DNA from: UBA1801 sp035353395
Lineage (GTDB): Bacteria > Acidobacteriota > Holophagae > Holophagales > Holophagaceae
Direction of reading: 5' to 3'
DNA: 64,000 nucleotides
Assembly: GCA_035353395.1 (NCBI GenBank)
Contig: DAOPZL010000009.1
Coordinates: 1-64,000 of the forward strand
Shown here piece by piece: positions 61,659 through 64,000 of this stretch (positions within the stretch are counted from its first letter, which is position 1; each line of letters opens with the position of its first letter). Position numbers and translations under genes: made by a program. The notes under the pieces are model-generated. The model ran no database searches. It was not told the DNA's origin and saw only the letters and a program-made list of their open reading frames with translations.

Positions 61659-63854
61659 GTGCGGCAGGGATCGATGTGGAAGGGGCTCGCATGGATGCTG
61701 TGCGTCCTGGCCGGGCAGGGCCTCCTCGCCCAGGGTGCCCTGGGATCCCAGGCGGCCCGGCGCTGGGCCTGGGACCAGGCGAAGACCTGGCGCTGCTCGA
61801 AACGGGATGCCCAGGGGAAGCTGCTGTGGGAAGACAAGCCCCTGCTGTCGCTGCCCTACGGGGAGCAGAACGAGCAGCTCCTCGGCCGGCTGAAGGGAGA
61901 GGCCAGGGAACGGCGGGCGGCCCTGGTCGTGCTCGGGGACCGACCCCTGGACCACTGGGCCAGGGCCGCGCTCCTGGCGTCCGGGAATCGCGACGAGGTC
62001 GCCCACTTCCTCCATTTCAAGGGCTACCGGCTGCCGGGCAAGGACCCCTTCGCCTACCTGGAGCCTTCCTCCCTCGTGGCCAGGCCCTGGACCCAGGGCC
62101 TGGGGCTCCATCTCGAGGGACCCGGCGCCTGGCGCTTCCAGTGGATCCCAGAGCCCGTCCTGCTGCCCAGCACGGACGCGGCCGGGGTGCTGCCCCGGGC
62201 CCTGGAGCAGGCGGCACAGCCCAGCGCCATCCTGCACCTGCGCCAGTTCCGGGGCGGGCTGGCCCGGCTCCGGGCCCTGGCGGGCGGCCCCGGCGGCATG
62301 GTCCAGGCCCTGGCCCGCGGGAGCCGGGCGGGATTCTTCGCGAGCCACCTGGAGCCCTGGCTGGAGCGTTCCTCGGTGGCCCTCGCGCCCCTCGCGGACC
62401 GCGAAGTCTGGGTGCTCCACTACGGCCTCGAGCGCGGCGGCCCGGGGCCCTCGGGAGGCACCCTGGTCTTCCTCCCGGGGACCCTGCCGGCGAGCACCCG
62501 GATGTTCCTCGAACTGCTGAGGCTGAATCCGACTTCGAGGGGGGCCCGCGCCAGGGTCGTCACCTGGACGGGAGCCTATGGGGGCCAGGCCAGGGTGATC
62601 CAGGTCCGGGGGGCCGGGGGAGTCCTGAACGTCTGCGCGACGAAAGACGGGACCTGGATCTGCGACCGCGAGGCGCCCCTGCGGTCGGCCCTCTTCCCGG
62701 CGGCGGACGTGACCCTCGGCGAGCGACTGGAGTGGTGCAAGGTGGCGCTGGCGGGGATGCGGCCGCGGACGGAAATCTCCCTCTGGCTGCTGCCGCGCCT
62801 GGGCGCGGGCGCGGCCTTCGAACGCACCGCCCTCCGGCGGAGGCTGCTGGGCGGCCGCCAGAAGACCTGGAACAACCCCTGCATCGCCAAGGCGGCGCCC
62901 CGGAGCGGGACGCTGTCCGTGGCCCTGGGAGCGGGCCCCACGGAACCGCTCGTCGCGTCCCTGCTCCGGAAGGACCAGGAGGCTCCCATCGAGGACCCGG
63001 AACTGCCGAAGATCGCGGACGGCGGCGGCAACCTGACGCCCGAGCAGCAGGAAGCCTACCTGTCGGAACTGCAGGCCGCGAGATCGCGCCGGGAGGCCCG
63101 CAAGGTCCTGCGGCAGGAGGCGGACGCCCTGCTCGCGACCCTCGATCTCCGGGGCGCGGCCTTCTACTGGAAGGGCTGGGTGGCCGCGCCGCCGCTCTCG
63201 ATCCAGGAACAGGCGGCCCAGGCGGAGTTCAGGAAACTGCAGACGGAGAGCCGCTACCAGGCCCGTCGAAGGCAGCGCGAAGGGAAGGCCGGCTTCTACG
63301 GCGGATTCGGCGAACCGGGGATGACGCCCAGCGTGGCCCTGGCCCTGCCCGTGCGTCCGGAGGGACGCGGCGCCCTGGAGGCGGCCCTCCGGCGGCTCTG
63401 GTCCCATCTCTTCAAGGGACGGCTCGAGAGCCGCGAGTACGCCAAGGGGGTCCAGCTCCACCGGATCCGTACCGCCCAGGCCTTCACGCCCTGCTACGCC
63501 CTGGTGGGCGACACGCTGGTGGCCGGCAGCGACGACGCGGCCGTCCAGTCCATCGCGGGAGGACTCCTGGGCCAGGCCCCCACGATCGCGGACCTCCAGG
63601 GAAGGTCCTTCGGGACGGCCCATCTCGATGGGGTCTCCGCGGCCGGGGATCTCGAGACCCTTCTCCTCGCCTACCTGAGGACCACCCAAGGGGGCGGCGC
63701 CTGGTGGTTCGGGGAGCCCTCGCCCTCGGACGACGATGCCTCGGCGGAAGTGGCCTCCACCTTCGGGCCCTTCCTCGGAGCCATGAAGGCCCTGGGCACC
63801 AGGACGCTCCAGGTGGAATGGACCCCCGCCGGCCTGGAGGCCTGGCCGCGATGA
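61659..63854 (+). CDS. Large exported protein, function unknown (DUF3352-like?)
   Basis: 731 residues from a GTG at 61659, chosen because ggagg ends 6 bases before it. A signal peptide is visible (MWKGLAWMLCVLAGQGLLAQGALG), so the product is periplasmic or secreted. The rest is rich in Ala, Arg, Gly and Pro with no obvious motifs; the end (ALVGDTLVAGSDDAAVQSIAGGLLG; GTAHLDGVSAAGDLETLL) loosely resembles DUF3352-type proteins that evaluate per-protein beta-strand repeats. That link is weak. The stop overlaps the next gene's ATG (ATGA), so both are coupled. Confidence 0.65.
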   Translation: MRQGSMWKGLAWMLCVLAGQGLLAQGALGSQAARRWAWDQAKTWRCSKRDAQGKLLWEDKPLLSLPYGEQNEQLLGRLKGEARERRAALVVLGDRPLDHWARAALLASGNRDEVAHFLHFKGYRLPGKDPFAYLEPSSLVARPWTQGLGLHLEGPGAWRFQWIPEPVLLPSTDAAGVLPRALEQAAQPSAILHLRQFRGGLARLRALAGGPGGMVQALARGSRAGFFASHLEPWLERSSVALAPLADREVWVLHYGLERGGPGPSGGTLVFLPGTLPASTRMFLELLRLNPTSRGARARVVTWTGAYGGQARVIQVRGAGGVLNVCATKDGTWICDREAPLRSALFPAADVTLGERLEWCKVALAGMRPRTEISLWLLPRLGAGAAFERTALRRRLLGGRQKTWNNPCIAKAAPRSGTLSVALGAGPTEPLVASLLRKDQEAPIEDPELPKIADGGGNLTPEQQEAYLSELQAARSRREARKVLRQEADALLATLDLRGAAFYWKGWVAAPPLSIQEQAAQAEFRKLQTESRYQARRRQREGKAGFYGGFGEPGMTPSVALALPVRPEGRGALEAALRRLWSHLFKGRLESREYAKGVQLHRIRTAQAFTPCYALVGDTLVAGSDDAAVQSIAGGLLGQAPTIADLQGRSFGTAHLDGVSAAGDLETLLLAYLRTTQGGGAWWFGEPSPSDDDASAEVASTFGPFLGAMKALGTRTLQVEWTPAGLEAWPR

Positions 63855-64000
63855 GACGCGCGGCGCTCTGGCCGGGAGGAGGCGCCCTCCTCCTCGCGGG
63901 GGCGGCGGCCCTCGTGCCCGTGCGCCACCGGGGCCGGATCGAGTGTTCGGAAGGGAACCCCGTCCAGCGGATCGTGCTGGAGAGCCGGAGCCTGCTGGGC
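63851..64000 (+). CDS. Start of an exported protein (runs off the window)
   Basis: ATG at 63851 within the ATGA overlap with the preceding stop; the frame stays open to the right edge (50 codons). The N-terminus has a basic start (MRRAALWPGG) and a hydrophobic core (GALLLAGAAALVPV), so a signal peptide or membrane anchor is likely. Too little is present to assign a function. Coupled to the large exported protein upstream. Confidence 0.6.
   Translation, partial: MRRAALWPGGGALLLAGAAALVPVRHRGRIECSEGNPVQRIVLESRSLLG

Overview
The window is high-GC, gene-dense chromosomal DNA from a Gram-negative bacterium. It carries a type VI secretion (T6SS) spike gene, periplasmic lytic and signalling proteins, PEGA-domain kinases, PAS-rich hybrid histidine kinases, a KorDABC-type 2-oxoacid:ferredoxin oxidoreductase and a pyruvate phosphate dikinase. 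Together with many closely packed, overlapping genes, this suggests an Acidobacteriota lineage such as Holophagae (Geothrix/Holophaga-like). That placement is inference, since there is no rRNA in the window. I see no tRNA, rRNA or CRISPR array.

Layout. 1-2.1 kb: end of a PIN-domain gene, a probably degenerate IS1380-type transposase and an AT-rich gene-free stretch. 2.1-9.3 kb: lytic transglycosylase, ppdK (minus strand, own terminator), an RluB-type pseudouridine synthase, a MarC-type membrane protein and an MBL-fold hydrolase. 9.3-14.5 kb: an SDR gene divergent from a PDZ/membrane/SpoIIE-type phosphatase, then three small genes. 14.5-18 kb (minus): fur-like regulator, add, a DHH phosphoesterase and ribA. 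18-24.8 kb (plus): a tautomerase-fold/winged-helix fusion, aroC, a radical SAM protein, dnaX and a hybrid histidine kinase. 24.8-28.9 kb (minus): a second hybrid kinase, ispE and map. 28.9-35.5 kb: a hypothetical protein, a flavodoxin-fold reductase, a gamma-glutamyltransferase, DAHP synthase divergent from an Lrp regulator, a desulfurase-like PLP enzyme and an isochorismatase-fold hydrolase.

35.6-41.7 kb is the main accessory locus: vgrG, a PGAP1/LCAT-like lipase with a Ser-Asp-His triad (probable T6SS lipase effector) and a membrane-anchored Tli4-like immunity protein. No other T6SS genes lie nearby. AT-rich blocks sit inside the effector and immunity genes, and a 20-bp palindrome overlaps a perfect -10 box upstream of vgrG.

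41.6-47 kb: a geranylgeranyl-reductase-like flavoprotein with an AsnC regulator, thrC overlapping an apgM-like gene (probable non-canonical homoserine kinase), DUF554 and YbaK-type genes. 47.3-51 kb (minus): the korDABC operon plus a GNAT gene, ending at a strong terminator. 51-56.8 kb (minus): sdaAA/sdaAB, a response regulator overlapping truA, a PHP phosphoesterase, a free-standing FlhB C-terminal domain and a processive family-2 glycosyltransferase. 56.9-64 kb: PEGA kinase, a membrane protein, a DUF465 protein with a terminator, hutI (minus), a large exported protein and the start of another exported gene.

Functionally the window is mostly core metabolism: aromatic amino acids (aroC, DAHP synthase), threonine, serine catabolism, riboflavin, isoprenoids, and ferredoxin-linked 2-oxoacid and pyruvate/PEP interconversion. 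A mobile-looking interbacterial antagonism module is inserted into it.
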